Assembly (NCBI GenBank): GCA_024637045.1
Contig: JAGXFX010000027.1
Coordinates: 1 to 64,000 of the forward strand
Source: Soehngenia sp.
GTDB lineage: Bacteria; Bacillota; Clostridia; Tissierellales; Tissierellaceae
Length of the DNA: 64,000 nucleotides
Reading direction: 5' to 3'
The notes under the pieces were generated by a model. That model made no database searches. It was not told the origin of the DNA and saw only the letters and a list, made by a program, of their open reading frames with translations. This document shows, piece after piece, positions 44,180-53,883 of the stretch. The translations under genes and the position numbers were made by a program. Each line of letters begins with the position of its first letter. The stretch's first letter is position 1.

Positions 44180-45563
44180 CAGAAACACGGTTGGAAATGT
44201 ACTTGATGAGGCTTTGTCAAATGGAGGAGACTTTGCGGAGGTATTTCTTGAAGATAAAATAACTTCGAATATGAAATTGGTTGAAGGAGAGATCAGTGAC
44301 TGCCTTTCAGGTCGGGATTACGGCATAGGAATAAGAATACTGAATGGAACCAACAGCATATATGGGTACACAAATGATTCTTCAGAAAAATCATTGATAA
44401 AGCTCACAAGATTATTATTCACATCACTAAGAGGGAAAAGAAGTGTAAACTCAAAGGACTTTACTCAATTTATTAGATCCGAGTATAGTCCTGTTCAAAT
44501 TAAGTTTAGTGATGTGATAAAAAATTATAAGGTTGATCTTCTAAAACAAGCTTATCATGCTGCAAAGGAATACGACCAGGTTATTTCACAGGTAACAACA
44601 ACCTATATGGAGGAAGAGCAGAATATCTTTATAGCAAATTCTGATGGATTATGGTCAACCGACAAAAGAACGAGAACAAGATTTGCAGTTTCGTCAGCTG
44701 CAAGTCTTAATGGAGAGATTCAAATGGGATACTTTGCTCCGGGATCTTCGATGGGCTATGAATTTTATGACAAAATAGACCTTGTTGAAACTGGCAGAGA
44801 GGCATCAAGAATAGCAAAAGTAATGATATATGCTGACCACGCTCCAAGTGGTAGAATGCCTGTTGTAATTGAAAACGGTTTTGGAGGCGTTCTTTTTCAC
44901 GAGGCTTGTGGCCATGCTCTTGAAGCTTCTTTTGTTTCAAAAGAGGTTTCTGCTTTTGGTGGCAATCTTGGAAAGATTGTTGCTTCGCCATTAATAACAG
45001 CTATAGACGATGGAACAATGTCAAATGGTTGGGGAACGACGAACATTGATGATGAAGGTACTCCAACAAGGGAAAATATTCTCATTGAAAACGGGATATT
45101 GAAATCATACCTTATCGACAAGCTTAATGGCAGGAGAATGGATTTGGATTCTACCGGTTCAGCTAGAAGACAGTCATACAGATTTCCACCTACTTCAAGG
45201 ATGAATAATACATTTATTGCGCCTGGTGAATCCACACCAGAGGAATTGATCAAATCAATTGGTAGTGGCTTGTATGCAAAAAAACTTGGTGGTGGAAGTG
45301 TTAATCCTGCAACAGGCGATTTCAATTTCTCTGTAATGGAAGGTTATCTAATTAAGAACGGAAGGATCACAACCCCTGTGAGAGGAGCGACTTTGGTAGG
45401 CAATGGAATTGAAGTTCTTAAACTTATTGATGGAGTTGGAAATAATTTAAAGCTCGAACAAGGAATGTGTGGAGCATCCAGTGGTTCAATTCCTGTTAAT
45501 GTAGGTCAGCCTGCAATCAGGATCAGCGATATTACAGTGGGTGGCAGAAAGGAGGATGCTTGA
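44172..45563 (+). CDS. tldD: TldD-like metalloprotease subunit
   Basis: 463 residues, full length. It has the zinc motif HEACGH starting at residue 243, the flanking NGFGGVLFHEACGHALEAS, the later YRFPPTSRMNNTFI and the Gly-rich NFSVMEGYLI. TldD and TldE/PmbA form a heterodimer that trims unfolded or small peptides, and in some bacteria cleaves leader peptides of modified peptides. The partner gene follows with overlapping stop and start codons. Confidence 0.92.
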   Translation: MLNRNTVGNVLDEALSNGGDFAEVFLEDKITSNMKLVEGEISDCLSGRDYGIGIRILNGTNSIYGYTNDSSEKSLIKLTRLLFTSLRGKRSVNSKDFTQFIRSEYSPVQIKFSDVIKNYKVDLLKQAYHAAKEYDQVISQVTTTYMEEEQNIFIANSDGLWSTDKRTRTRFAVSSAASLNGEIQMGYFAPGSSMGYEFYDKIDLVETGREASRIAKVMIYADHAPSGRMPVVIENGFGGVLFHEACGHALEASFVSKEVSAFGGNLGKIVASPLITAIDDGTMSNGWGTTNIDDEGTPTRENILIENGILKSYLIDKLNGRRMDLDSTGSARRQSYRFPPTSRMNNTFIAPGESTPEELIKSIGSGLYAKKLGGGSVNPATGDFNFSVMEGYLIKNGRITTPVRGATLVGNGIEVLKLIDGVGNNLKLEQGMCGASSGSIPVNVGQPAIRISDITVGGRKEDA

Positions 45564-46912
45564 TGGAATTTGAGGATTTTAGCAACCTTGTTTTCCGTGA
45601 AGGGGAAAATAAAATCGAAGAAATGGAGATTTTTCATCTATCCCAGAGAGAAATGCAGATTGAAATCTTCAACAATCAAGTTGACAAATATATTATTTCT
45701 GACTCTTCGGGTGTATCTTTAAGAGGGGTTGCGGGTCAAGGTATGGGTTATTCATATACCGAGAAAATGGATGAGGAATCAGCTCGAATGATCATTGCTG
45801 AGGTAATTACAAATGGAGAGTACACTGATATTATTGAAGGAGCATCTTTTTCAAGCCCATCAAAAGACACAGATAAAAGGTATGAGAGAGCACAAGGTAT
45901 GGATGAATTATCAGTTGAAGAAAAAATAGAAATTATGCTTGAACTTGAAAAAGTTGCTTTATTAATAGATAAAAGAGTAAGTAAATCTCAAACCTGTTCA
46001 TACGAAGAATTTAGCTTAAAAAGGGAAATGAGAAATTCCAAAGGCTTAAACTTGTCTGATAGTTCGGATTGGGGATATGTATACCTTTCAGTTGTAGCAA
46101 ATGATGGGGATGATACAAGAACTGGAAGCACTATGTTTTTGTTCAGGAACCCAAAGGATATCGACATTGCAAAAATTGCAAAGGAGGCTGTTAAAGAGGC
46201 AGTTTCTTCATTAGGTGGAAGACCAGTTGAGAGTGGAAAGTATAATATTATATTAAAAAACAATGTATTCAGTGAGATTCTTGAAGGTTTTATGCCAGCG
46301 TTTACAGGAGAAAATGTTCAGAAGGGATTGTCTTTTTTGAAGGGAAGAATTGGGAATGCAATTGGTAGTGAGATTCTCACATTAATAGAAGATCCTTTTC
46401 TTGAAAGCGGTTTTAAAACATGTAGATTTGATGATGAAGGTTTTCCTACAACAAGTAAAACAATCATAGAAAATGGTGTCCTAAAGGATTATCTATTTAA
46501 TTCCAGAGCTGCAAACAAGGAAGGGATAGTCTCAACGGGTAATGGATTCAGAGATTCTTACAAAGCACCTGTTGGAACACGACCAACCAATTTAATGGTA
46601 CTGCCAGGGGTCATATCAAGGGAAAGAATGATAGCGAGCATTGACAAGGGAGTGTATATAACTGATGTGGTAGGATTACACTCAGGGCTAAATCATGTAT
46701 CAGGAGATTTTTCCCTACAGGCTCAGGGCTTTCTTATTGAAGAGGGTCAACTAAAGAGACCAGTTAATGGGATTACTATATCTGGAAATTTCATTGAAAT
46801 ATTGAGTAATATTTCTAATGTTTCTGACGACATTTACTTTGGATTTCCTGGAAATGGTCATTATGGAGCACCATCGATCAAAATAAATCTAATCGATATT
46901 TCTGGATATTGA
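45563..46912 (+). CDS. pmbA: PmbA/TldE-like protease partner
   Basis: 449 residues from ATG 45563; GGAGG is seven bases upstream and the start overlaps the tldD stop. It has the family pattern without the HExxxH motif, as expected for the non-catalytic subunit: SGVSLRGVAGQGMGYSYTEK near the start, FDDEGFPTTSKTIIENGVL and SGDFSLQAQGFLIEEGQ near the end. It is the last gene of the operon. Confidence 0.92.
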   Translation: MEFEDFSNLVFREGENKIEEMEIFHLSQREMQIEIFNNQVDKYIISDSSGVSLRGVAGQGMGYSYTEKMDEESARMIIAEVITNGEYTDIIEGASFSSPSKDTDKRYERAQGMDELSVEEKIEIMLELEKVALLIDKRVSKSQTCSYEEFSLKREMRNSKGLNLSDSSDWGYVYLSVVANDGDDTRTGSTMFLFRNPKDIDIAKIAKEAVKEAVSSLGGRPVESGKYNIILKNNVFSEILEGFMPAFTGENVQKGLSFLKGRIGNAIGSEILTLIEDPFLESGFKTCRFDDEGFPTTSKTIIENGVLKDYLFNSRAANKEGIVSTGNGFRDSYKAPVGTRPTNLMVLPGVISRERMIASIDKGVYITDVVGLHSGLNHVSGDFSLQAQGFLIEEGQLKRPVNGITISGNFIEILSNISNVSDDIYFGFPGNGHYGAPSIKINLIDISGY

Positions 46913-46985
46913 TATATCAATGACAAAAGTAAGAAGACTCAATAAATGGGTTGACCAGAGAGTAAATGTAATAACACTGGGATGG

Positions 46986-47018
46986 GAATCTGCAATTCAA
47001 TGTAGATTCTCTTTTTTT
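46986..47018 (+). terminator. Terminator of the PfkB-to-PmbA operon
   Basis: GAATCTGCA and TGTAGATTC (one G-T pair) with a six-base loop, then TCTTTTTTTAT. Confidence 0.8.
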
Positions 47019-47127
47019 ATCTTTCATAACTAAAAGTGTTCGTATTAGAGCTTTTAAGGAGAGTGCAGGTTGTCAAGCAAATGACAATAACATAACAATC
47101 ACATATGGTATTTATGCACTCAACTGA

Positions 47128-47156
47128 TTGTTAATTCTGAATACTTAAGGTATAAT
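47128..47156 (+). promoter_or_regulatory. Promoter of the flavoprotein redox operon
   Basis: TTGTTA, 17 bases, TATAAT. It places the transcript start near 47163, which rules out the TTG at 47161 as the translation start. Confidence 0.65.
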
Positions 47157-47196
47157 AAATTTGGTGACTAAAATTATAAGTAAAGGAGTTGGTAAT

Positions 47197-47730
47197 GTGG
47201 ATTGCTGCGGAGCAAAGGAATTAAAAGGACACTTCCTTGATGAAGAAGTGAATTTATCCCTTCTGGATGATACAATCAAGAAATATAAGGAAGTTAAGGG
47301 TAGTCTTATAACGATACTTCAGAATGCACAGGAAATATACGGTTTCTTACCGATGTCTGTTCTGGAATATGTATCACAGGAAACTGGGATTTATAGTTCA
47401 CAGATATATGGTGTTGCAACATTTTACACTCAGTTTAGATTAAATCCTGTAGGAGAAAATCTGATCATGCTTTGTAAGGGTACAGCATGTCATGTAAATG
47501 GTGCTGACAGGATCGAGGAAGCTATAGTAGAGGAATTAGGCATTAAAGATGGGGAAACAACTGAGGACAATGCTTTTACGCTGAACAATGTAGCTTGTCT
47601 GGGATGTTGCAGTCTTTCTCCAGTAATGATGATCAATGGTGAAACATACGGTAGTCTTACACCTCAGAAGGCTAAAGATATCATTAGGGGAATAGGTAAA
47701 AACACCCTTGATGAGAAGGAGGGGAACTAG
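47197..47730 (+). CDS. NuoE/HymA-like 2Fe-2S subunit
   Basis: 177 residues from GTG 47197, with AAGGAG eight bases upstream; an in-frame TTG at 47161 lies at the transcript start and is rejected. The NuoE fold is clear (KGSLITILQNAQEIYGFLP, SQIYGVATFYTQF). The thioredoxin-like part has the four ligands in CKGTAC and CLGCC. It carries electrons next to the flavin subunit encoded by the next gene, which starts right behind its stop. Part of a three-gene complex. Confidence 0.9.
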   Translation: MDCCGAKELKGHFLDEEVNLSLLDDTIKKYKEVKGSLITILQNAQEIYGFLPMSVLEYVSQETGIYSSQIYGVATFYTQFRLNPVGENLIMLCKGTACHVNGADRIEEAIVEELGIKDGETTEDNAFTLNNVACLGCCSLSPVMMINGETYGSLTPQKAKDIIRGIGKNTLDEKEGN

Positions 47731-49476
47731 ATGAAGGTAGTAGTCGGCCTAGGAAGCTGTGGAATAGCAGCTGGTGCCAGGAAGGTGTACGAAGTGCTTG
47801 AAAATCAGGTAAGTAATCTTGGATTAGATATTGATTTGGAAATTACCGGCTGTGTCGGAATGTGTCATCTGGAGCCCATAGTGGATATTTATGATGATGA
47901 AGGACGAATGGAGCGTTTTGTAAAGGTTTCAGGGGACAAAGTAGTCGGACTTATTGAAAAAAAGCTTGCAAAGGAAGAAGATAATACATATAAAATATCC
48001 TCAGTTGATGAGGAAGCACTCCTTAAACAAGTGAGAATAGCAATTGAAAACTGTGGGATAATAAATCCTGAAAAACTTGAAGAGTACATAGAAAAAGATG
48101 GATACAAGGCATTGGAAAAATGTCTTAAGGAACTGTCACAAAAAGAAATAATTGATGAAATAAGAGACTCGGGTTTGAGGGGTAGAGGAGGAGCAGGTTT
48201 TCCAACATGGTTTAAGTGGAATGCTGCACTTCAGGAGAAAAACACACCCAAATTCATGGTATGTAATGCCGATGAAGGAGACCCAGGAGCATTTATGGAC
48301 AGATCAATACTTGAAGGAGACCCACATAGACTCCTCGAAGGAATGGCAATAGGAGCTTATGCAATTGGAGCCGAGGAAGGCATTATATATGTTAGAGCTG
48401 AATATCCACTTGCAATAAAGAGACTTGATATTGCAATCAAGCAAGCAAGAGAATCTGGCTATCTTGGAAAGGACATCATGGGGACAGGATTTAATTTTGA
48501 CATAAGAATAAAAGCAGGAGCAGGAGCATTTGTATGTGGAGAGGAAACTGCGTTAATTGCTTCATTGGAAGGCGAAAGAGGAATGCCTCGACTGAAACCA
48601 CCATTCCCTGCACAAAAAGGATTCTGGGGACAGCCAACAAATATCAACAACGTTGAAACTTTTGCCAATGTGCCTTGGATAATAAGAAAAGGTGGAGATG
48701 CTTTTGCCGCGTATGGTACAGCTAAATCTAAAGGAACCAAGGTATTTGCACTTACAGGAAAAATAAAAAAAGGTGGACTTGTAGAAGTTCCAATGGGAAT
48801 GCCTATCAAGGATATCATCTATGGAATTGGTGGCGGAATACTTAATGACAAAGAGTTCAAGGCTGTTCAGATGGGTGGACCATCAGGAGGTTGTATTCCA
48901 GCTCATATTTCCGATACTACTGTTGATTACGAGTCACTTGGAAAAGTTGGTGCCATTATGGGGTCCGGCGGTATGGTAGTAATGGATGAATCAACCTGTA
49001 TGGTTGAGATGGCAAGATTCTTCCTTGATTTTACCAGGAAAGAGTCATGTGGAAAGTGCATTCATTGTAGACTTGGAACAAAAAGAATGCTTGAAATTCT
49101 GGAAAGAATTGTAAATGGTGACGGTAAAGAAGGTGACATTGAGCTTCTTGAGAGTCTTGCTGTCGAGGTAAAGGACGGTTCTCTTTGTGGATTGGGACAA
49201 ACTGCACCAAATCCTGTACTAAGTACAATAAGATATTTTAGAAATGAGTATGAAGCACATATATTTGATAAAAAATGTCCTTCAAAATCATGCAAGGCAC
49301 TGATAACATATGAGATTCAGGATAATTGTATCGGCTGTGGAATGTGTAAGAGAAGCTGTCCAGTTGAAGCAATAACCGGAGAACCTAAGCTGATTCATGA
49401 GATAGATCAGGATATATGTATTCAGTGTGGCAAGTGTTACGAGGTATGTAAATTTGATGCAATAACAATAAGTTAA
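47731..49476 (+). CDS. NuoF/HymB-like flavoprotein subunit
   Basis: 581 residues. Order: a 2Fe-2S thioredoxin-like domain (about 1-90); the NADH/FMN domain with GLRGRGGAGFPTWFKW and NADEGDPGAFMDRS; an SLBB segment; a 4Fe-4S motif ESCGKCIHCRLGTKRM with SLCGLGQTAPNP; and two C-terminal 4Fe-4S motifs (CIGCGMCKRSCP, CIQCGKCYEVC). This architecture is that of HydB/HymB in bifurcating hydrogenases and formate dehydrogenases, where the FMN site reacts with NAD(H). It lies between the NuoE-like gene and the large GltD/Fdh-like fusion. Confidence 0.92.
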   Translation: MKVVVGLGSCGIAAGARKVYEVLENQVSNLGLDIDLEITGCVGMCHLEPIVDIYDDEGRMERFVKVSGDKVVGLIEKKLAKEEDNTYKISSVDEEALLKQVRIAIENCGIINPEKLEEYIEKDGYKALEKCLKELSQKEIIDEIRDSGLRGRGGAGFPTWFKWNAALQEKNTPKFMVCNADEGDPGAFMDRSILEGDPHRLLEGMAIGAYAIGAEEGIIYVRAEYPLAIKRLDIAIKQARESGYLGKDIMGTGFNFDIRIKAGAGAFVCGEETALIASLEGERGMPRLKPPFPAQKGFWGQPTNINNVETFANVPWIIRKGGDAFAAYGTAKSKGTKVFALTGKIKKGGLVEVPMGMPIKDIIYGIGGGILNDKEFKAVQMGGPSGGCIPAHISDTTVDYESLGKVGAIMGSGGMVVMDESTCMVEMARFFLDFTRKESCGKCIHCRLGTKRMLEILERIVNGDGKEGDIELLESLAVEVKDGSLCGLGQTAPNPVLSTIRYFRNEYEAHIFDKKCPSKSCKALITYEIQDNCIGCGMCKRSCPVEAITGEPKLIHEIDQDICIQCGKCYEVCKFDAITIS

Positions 49477-49491
49477 AGGTAGGGGTGAAAT

Positions 49492-52400
49492 ATGTCTGTT
49501 ATACATTTAAATATAAATGGAAAAGAAGTTAGAGGTAATGCAGGTCAGACTGTACTTGACATTGCAAGAGAAAATAAAATTGAAATCCCTACCATGTGCT
49601 TTGACGAAAGGGTAGAGATATACGGATCATGCGGACTATGTGTAGTTGAGGTTGAAGGGGTTCCAAAGCTTCTGAGGTCATGTGCTACTGTAGCATCGGA
49701 TGGTATGATTGTAAGTACAAATACTGAAAGAGTCAAAAGTTCAAGAAAAACAGCACTTGAATTATTGTTGTCAGACCATGTTGGAGACTGTAAGGCTCCT
49801 TGCGTTCTGGCATGCCCAGGGTATACTGACTGTCAGGGTTATGTAGGACTGGCAGCAAATATGGAATACAAGGAAGGACTTAAGCTTATAAAGGAACAGT
49901 TGCCGCTTCCAGCATGTATAGGAAGGGTTTGTCCTCATCCATGTGAAGATGCATGTAGAAGAGAGCTTGTCGAAGAGCCTATCTCAATTGCCCACATGAA
50001 AGCTTTTCTGGCTGATATTGACCTGGCAAGTGACGATGTATTTATTCCGGAATTAGCAGAATCAACTGGAAAGAGAATTGCTATTGTAGGGGGTGGTCCT
50101 GGAGGATTATCAGCAGCATATTTCCTTAATGTAGCTGGACACCATACAACTATTTACGAGCAGATGCCAGAGATGGGCGGAATGCTTAGATATGGAATAC
50201 CAGAATACAGACTTCCGGGAAGTGTCATAGACCAGGAGGTTGCCATAATTGAGAAGATGGGAACAAGGTTTGTAAATAATGTTAAGGTAGGCGAGCAGCT
50301 TGACATATCATATATTCAGAATAATTTTGATGCCTGCTACGTTTCTATAGGTGCCTGGAAGAGCACACCCCTTAGATTAGAGGGAGAAGATCTGCCAGGA
50401 GTAATTGGAGGAATTGACTTCCTGCGAAAAGCTACCGTTAACGAAGATATGAGAATTGGTGAACGTGTTGCTGTAGTCGGTGGCGGAAATACAGCTATGG
50501 ATGCATGTCGAACTGCAGTAAGACTTGGAGCTAAAGAAGTGTATGTACTATATAGAAGAACTGAAGCAGAAATGCCGGCAGATTATATAGAAATTAAGGA
50601 AGCAAAGGAAGAAGGCGTAGAGTTTAAATTCCTAGTGTCACCAATGGAAATAATTGAAGAGAATGGAAGAGCTGCAAGAGTTAAACTACAGAAGATGGAG
50701 CTTGGTGAAGAGGATGCATCAGGAAGAAGAAGACCAATTCCTATTGAAGGAGAGGTTGAATTTATTGATGTAGACCTTGTAATTGGTGCAATCGGACAGC
50801 AATCAGCACTTGAAGGTTTTGAAATACTTGAAAAGACGAAGAGAGGTACCATAGCTGTCGATGAGAATAGTTACCAGACAAATGTAGAGGGAATCTTTGC
50901 AGGTGGAGACGTAATAAATGAAGGTGCAAACATTGCAATAAAGGCTATAGGAGATGCAAAAAGAGCAGTTGGAGTAATCAACTCATATCTGGAAGGACAT
51001 GTAATTCCTTACAGGAGACCGTATGTAGTAGAAAGAACACATTTGACAAGCGAACATTATAATGACAGAAAGAAAGAATACAGATCAACAATGCCTCACC
51101 TTTCTCCTGAGGAACGTAAATATAACTTCAGAGAAGTCAATAAAGGATTCTCAGAGGAAGATGCAGTAAAGGATGCAATGAGATGTCTTGAATGTGGATG
51201 TCACGATGTGTTCGAATGCAAATTATACAGCTATGCCAACGAATACGATGTGGAACCTGAAAAATTCGAGGGAGAAGTACATTACCGAGAAGATGATGAC
51301 AGTCATCCGTTTATTGTTAGAAATACAGATAAGTGTATTCTGTGTGGTCTTTGTGTAAGAGTATGTGATCAGGTTATGGACAATGGTGCTCTCGGTCTTG
51401 TGGACAGAGGTTTTGATACTATAGTCAAACCTGCTCTTGATCTTAAACTGGCTGAAACAGGCTGTATAGCTTGTGGACAGTGCGTAAGCGTATGTCCGGT
51501 AGGAGCAATTCAAGAGAGACTTCAGATTGATAAGTCTGTTCCAGTCGAAACAGAAATGTCAAAGACAATCTGTTCATTCTGTTCAGTTGGATGCAATATT
51601 GATCTTGAAACTAATGGAGACATGCTCTACAGAGCTATTCCAGACAAGGAGTCCGACGTTGATAAGGGATTACTTTGTGTGAAAGGAAGATTTGGTTACA
51701 ACCAGTCCAATCAGAAGACAAGATTGTCCAAACCTCTTGTAAGAAGAGAAAACGGAGAATTAGGTAGCGCTTCATGGGATGAAGGTTTGAGAATGACAGC
51801 TAAGACAATGCAGTCACTTAAACTTCAATACGGTCCTGAATCAGTTGCAGTAGCAATTTCAGACAGATATACTAATGAAGAAATATATATCGCCAAGGAA
51901 TTTGCTCAAAAATATTTGGGAACTGACAATATAACATCGTTTAACAGAAATTACGGAGGAATTGAGGAAGTATTGGGATATGATGCCTCCACTAGCACAT
52001 TCAGCGAAATAGAACATGCGGAGTTTATTCTTGTTGCTGGTGCCCACATGATGAAGGATCACACAATAGCTGCTCTAAAAGTCAAAAAGGCAGTTGATAA
52101 AGGTGCAAGATTGGTTGTACTAAACAACACCTACGATCAAATAAATGACTGGACAGAAGCAACCGTAAGTCCTGATAATAATCTTGATCTACTAAAAGGG
52201 ATCCTTAAGGTAGTAATCGACAAGGTAGAAGAGCCTAAGAATGTTGTTGGTTACAACGAACTTAAAGAAAGTCTGGCGGATTTCAAACCAAGAAATGCAG
52301 CAATAGACATTGCAGAAATCTATCTTGAGTCAAAGACATCGATGATTATCTTTGATGAGAATCATCTGACAAGTGAAGCAGCAAAAATTTTGGCTAGTAT

Positions 52401-53055
52401 AGCGGTTCTAGCAGGAAAAATCGGCAAACCGAGAAGAGGAATCATTCAACTTAAGCCGAAAAACAATAGTCAGGGATTGGCTGACTTGAGAGTTGACAAA
52501 CCAAGTCAAGAGATAGTTCAAGGAATCAAGGACGGCGTCATAAAAGGGCTGCTCGTATTTGGTGAGGACATTCCTCTTGAATATCTTGAAAATCTAGAAT
52601 TCCTTGCTGTACAGGACCTTTATGTTACACCGACAGGTGAGAAGGCGGATGTCGTATTGCCAGCAGTAAGCTATGCTGAATCAACTGGCTCTGTAACAAA
52701 CTCAGAAAGAAGAATACAGAGGTCATACGCTGCAATTCCACCTTTGACAGGATATTCAAACTGGCAGGTAGTTGATGAGATGATGCACATACTTGGAAGA
52801 ACTGCAAGGTATAAGAAGATCGACCAGCTGACCGAACTTGTATCAAAGGCCGTTCCGGAGTATACGGATCTGTTCAAATTCAAGGAAGCAACTTTCTGGC
52901 CAATCTATGGCAAGGAAATACTCTATACTGAGGGATTTGCTTTTGACGATGGAAAAGCAAGACTGTCCATTGTGAAAGACGGAGAAATGTTTAATAAGAG
53001 AGTTTCAACAGACTTCGTGGAGAAGGAATTTGCAAAGAGAGTCGATGAAATCTAG
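49492..53055 (+). CDS. NuoG/Fdh-like plus GltD/NfnB-like fusion oxidoreductase
   Basis: 1187 residues. Order: a 2Fe-2S ferredoxin domain (about 1-80) with CGLC; a Cys-rich GltD N-terminal part; a GltD/NfnB-like FAD- and NADPH-binding oxidoreductase (about 185-510: GGGPGGLSAAYFL, VVGGGNTAMDACRTAV, GIFAGGDV); two 4Fe-4S motifs (CILCGLCVRVCD, CIACGQCVSVCP); and a molybdopterin-oxidoreductase-like domain (about 690-1187) starting CSFCSVGCNID and LCVKGRFGY. In formate dehydrogenases a Cys or Sec follows the later GTDNI region; here it reads FNRNYGG with no ligand. The C-terminal cofactor-closing domain is also missing. It may not bind molybdenum and may be a NuoG-type wire. With its neighbours it recalls Sporomusa-type bifurcating transhydrogenases (Stn). 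Confidence 0.85.
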   Translation: MSVIHLNINGKEVRGNAGQTVLDIARENKIEIPTMCFDERVEIYGSCGLCVVEVEGVPKLLRSCATVASDGMIVSTNTERVKSSRKTALELLLSDHVGDCKAPCVLACPGYTDCQGYVGLAANMEYKEGLKLIKEQLPLPACIGRVCPHPCEDACRRELVEEPISIAHMKAFLADIDLASDDVFIPELAESTGKRIAIVGGGPGGLSAAYFLNVAGHHTTIYEQMPEMGGMLRYGIPEYRLPGSVIDQEVAIIEKMGTRFVNNVKVGEQLDISYIQNNFDACYVSIGAWKSTPLRLEGEDLPGVIGGIDFLRKATVNEDMRIGERVAVVGGGNTAMDACRTAVRLGAKEVYVLYRRTEAEMPADYIEIKEAKEEGVEFKFLVSPMEIIEENGRAARVKLQKMELGEEDASGRRRPIPIEGEVEFIDVDLVIGAIGQQSALEGFEILEKTKRGTIAVDENSYQTNVEGIFAGGDVINEGANIAIKAIGDAKRAVGVINSYLEGHVIPYRRPYVVERTHLTSEHYNDRKKEYRSTMPHLSPEERKYNFREVNKGFSEEDAVKDAMRCLECGCHDVFECKLYSYANEYDVEPEKFEGEVHYREDDDSHPFIVRNTDKCILCGLCVRVCDQVMDNGALGLVDRGFDTIVKPALDLKLAETGCIACGQCVSVCPVGAIQERLQIDKSVPVETEMSKTICSFCSVGCNIDLETNGDMLYRAIPDKESDVDKGLLCVKGRFGYNQSNQKTRLSKPLVRRENGELGSASWDEGLRMTAKTMQSLKLQYGPESVAVAISDRYTNEEIYIAKEFAQKYLGTDNITSFNRNYGGIEEVLGYDASTSTFSEIEHAEFILVAGAHMMKDHTIAALKVKKAVDKGARLVVLNNTYDQINDWTEATVSPDNNLDLLKGILKVVIDKVEEPKNVVGYNELKESLADFKPRNAAIDIAEIYLESKTSMIIFDENHLTSEAAKILASIAVLAGKIGKPRRGIIQLKPKNNSQGLADLRVDKPSQEIVQGIKDGVIKGLLVFGEDIPLEYLENLEFLAVQDLYVTPTGEKADVVLPAVSYAESTGSVTNSERRIQRSYAAIPPLTGYSNWQVVDEMMHILGRTARYKKIDQLTELVSKAVPEYTDLFKFKEATFWPIYGKEILYTEGFAFDDGKARLSIVKDGEMFNKRVSTDFVEKEFAKRVDEI

Positions 53056-53063
53056 TATTTTAA

Positions 53064-53092
53064 GGTGGGGACATTGTTCCCGCCTTTTTTTT
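53064..53092 (+). terminator. Terminator of the redox operon
   Basis: GGTGGGGA and TTCCCGCC with a five-base loop, followed by eight Ts. Confidence 0.85.
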
Positions 53093-53154
53093 GCCCAAAA
53101 TCATGATTATATGTTAAGCTATATATGTGATGATTTTTTATCGGAGGTGTCTGA

Positions 53155-53883
53155 ATGCTAAAGATTGAAGGACTTTCAAAGTCATATAATAAAGGAGAAA
53201 TAAAAGCAGTCGACAATATTAGTCTAGAGGTTAAAAAAGGTGAGATTTTCGGATTCCTTGGTCCCAATGGTGCCGGGAAGACTACAACCATAAAAATGAT
53301 AGTTGGTCTTCTAAAACCTGATGAAGGTGAAGTGGTGCTCGATGGAATCAATGTATGGGATGAACCCATGAAAGCCAAGGAGAGAATAAGCTATGTACCT
53401 GATAATCCTGAAATTTATGATAGGCTCAGTGGCGTTGAGTATTTGAATTTTATTGGGGATATGTATGGTATACGGACAGAAGTTAGAATAAAAAAGATTG
53501 ATTACTACAGTGAGATATTCAAGATTAATGATTCACTAGGAGATATTATAAGCAGTTATTCACATGGAATGAAACAGAAACTGGTTTTAACCGCAGCATT
53601 GATGACTGATCCTGATCTTTTTATTTTGGATGAACCGATGGTGGGCTTGGATCCGAAATCATCATTTAATCTAAAAGAGATTATGAGAGAGATGTGTGAC
53701 GAAGGAAAATCTGTCTTCTTTTCAACTCATGTTATGGAGGTTGCCGAAAAACTATGTGATAGAATTGCGATTATTAATAATGGTAAGATTATCGCAATGG
53801 GAAGTATGGAAGAGTTGAGAAGGAGCGCTAAAGAAAAAGAGTCTCTCGAAAATATTTTCCTGGAGTTGACAGATAATGAATAG
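53155..53883 (+). CDS. ABC transporter ATP-binding protein
   Basis: 242 residues, one ATPase domain: Walker A LGPNGAGKTTTIKM, Q loop near YVPDNPEIYDRL, signature SSYSHGMKQKLVLTAAL, Walker B LFILDEPMVGLD, and the switch His in STHVMEVAEKL. The type is that of export systems with a separate permease (CcmA/YtrB group). It overlaps the permease gene by eight bases. GGAGGTG precedes the ATG. The substrate is unknown. Confidence 0.92.
   Translation: MLKIEGLSKSYNKGEIKAVDNISLEVKKGEIFGFLGPNGAGKTTTIKMIVGLLKPDEGEVVLDGINVWDEPMKAKERISYVPDNPEIYDRLSGVEYLNFIGDMYGIRTEVRIKKIDYYSEIFKINDSLGDIISSYSHGMKQKLVLTAALMTDPDLFILDEPMVGLDPKSSFNLKEIMREMCDEGKSVFFSTHVMEVAEKLCDRIAIINNGKIIAMGSMEELRRSAKEKESLENIFLELTDNE

Noticed and set aside
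49492-53055. Functional formate dehydrogenase annotation for the large fusion
   Set aside because: No Cys or in-frame TGA is found at the expected metal-ligand position and the C-terminal cofactor domain is absent.
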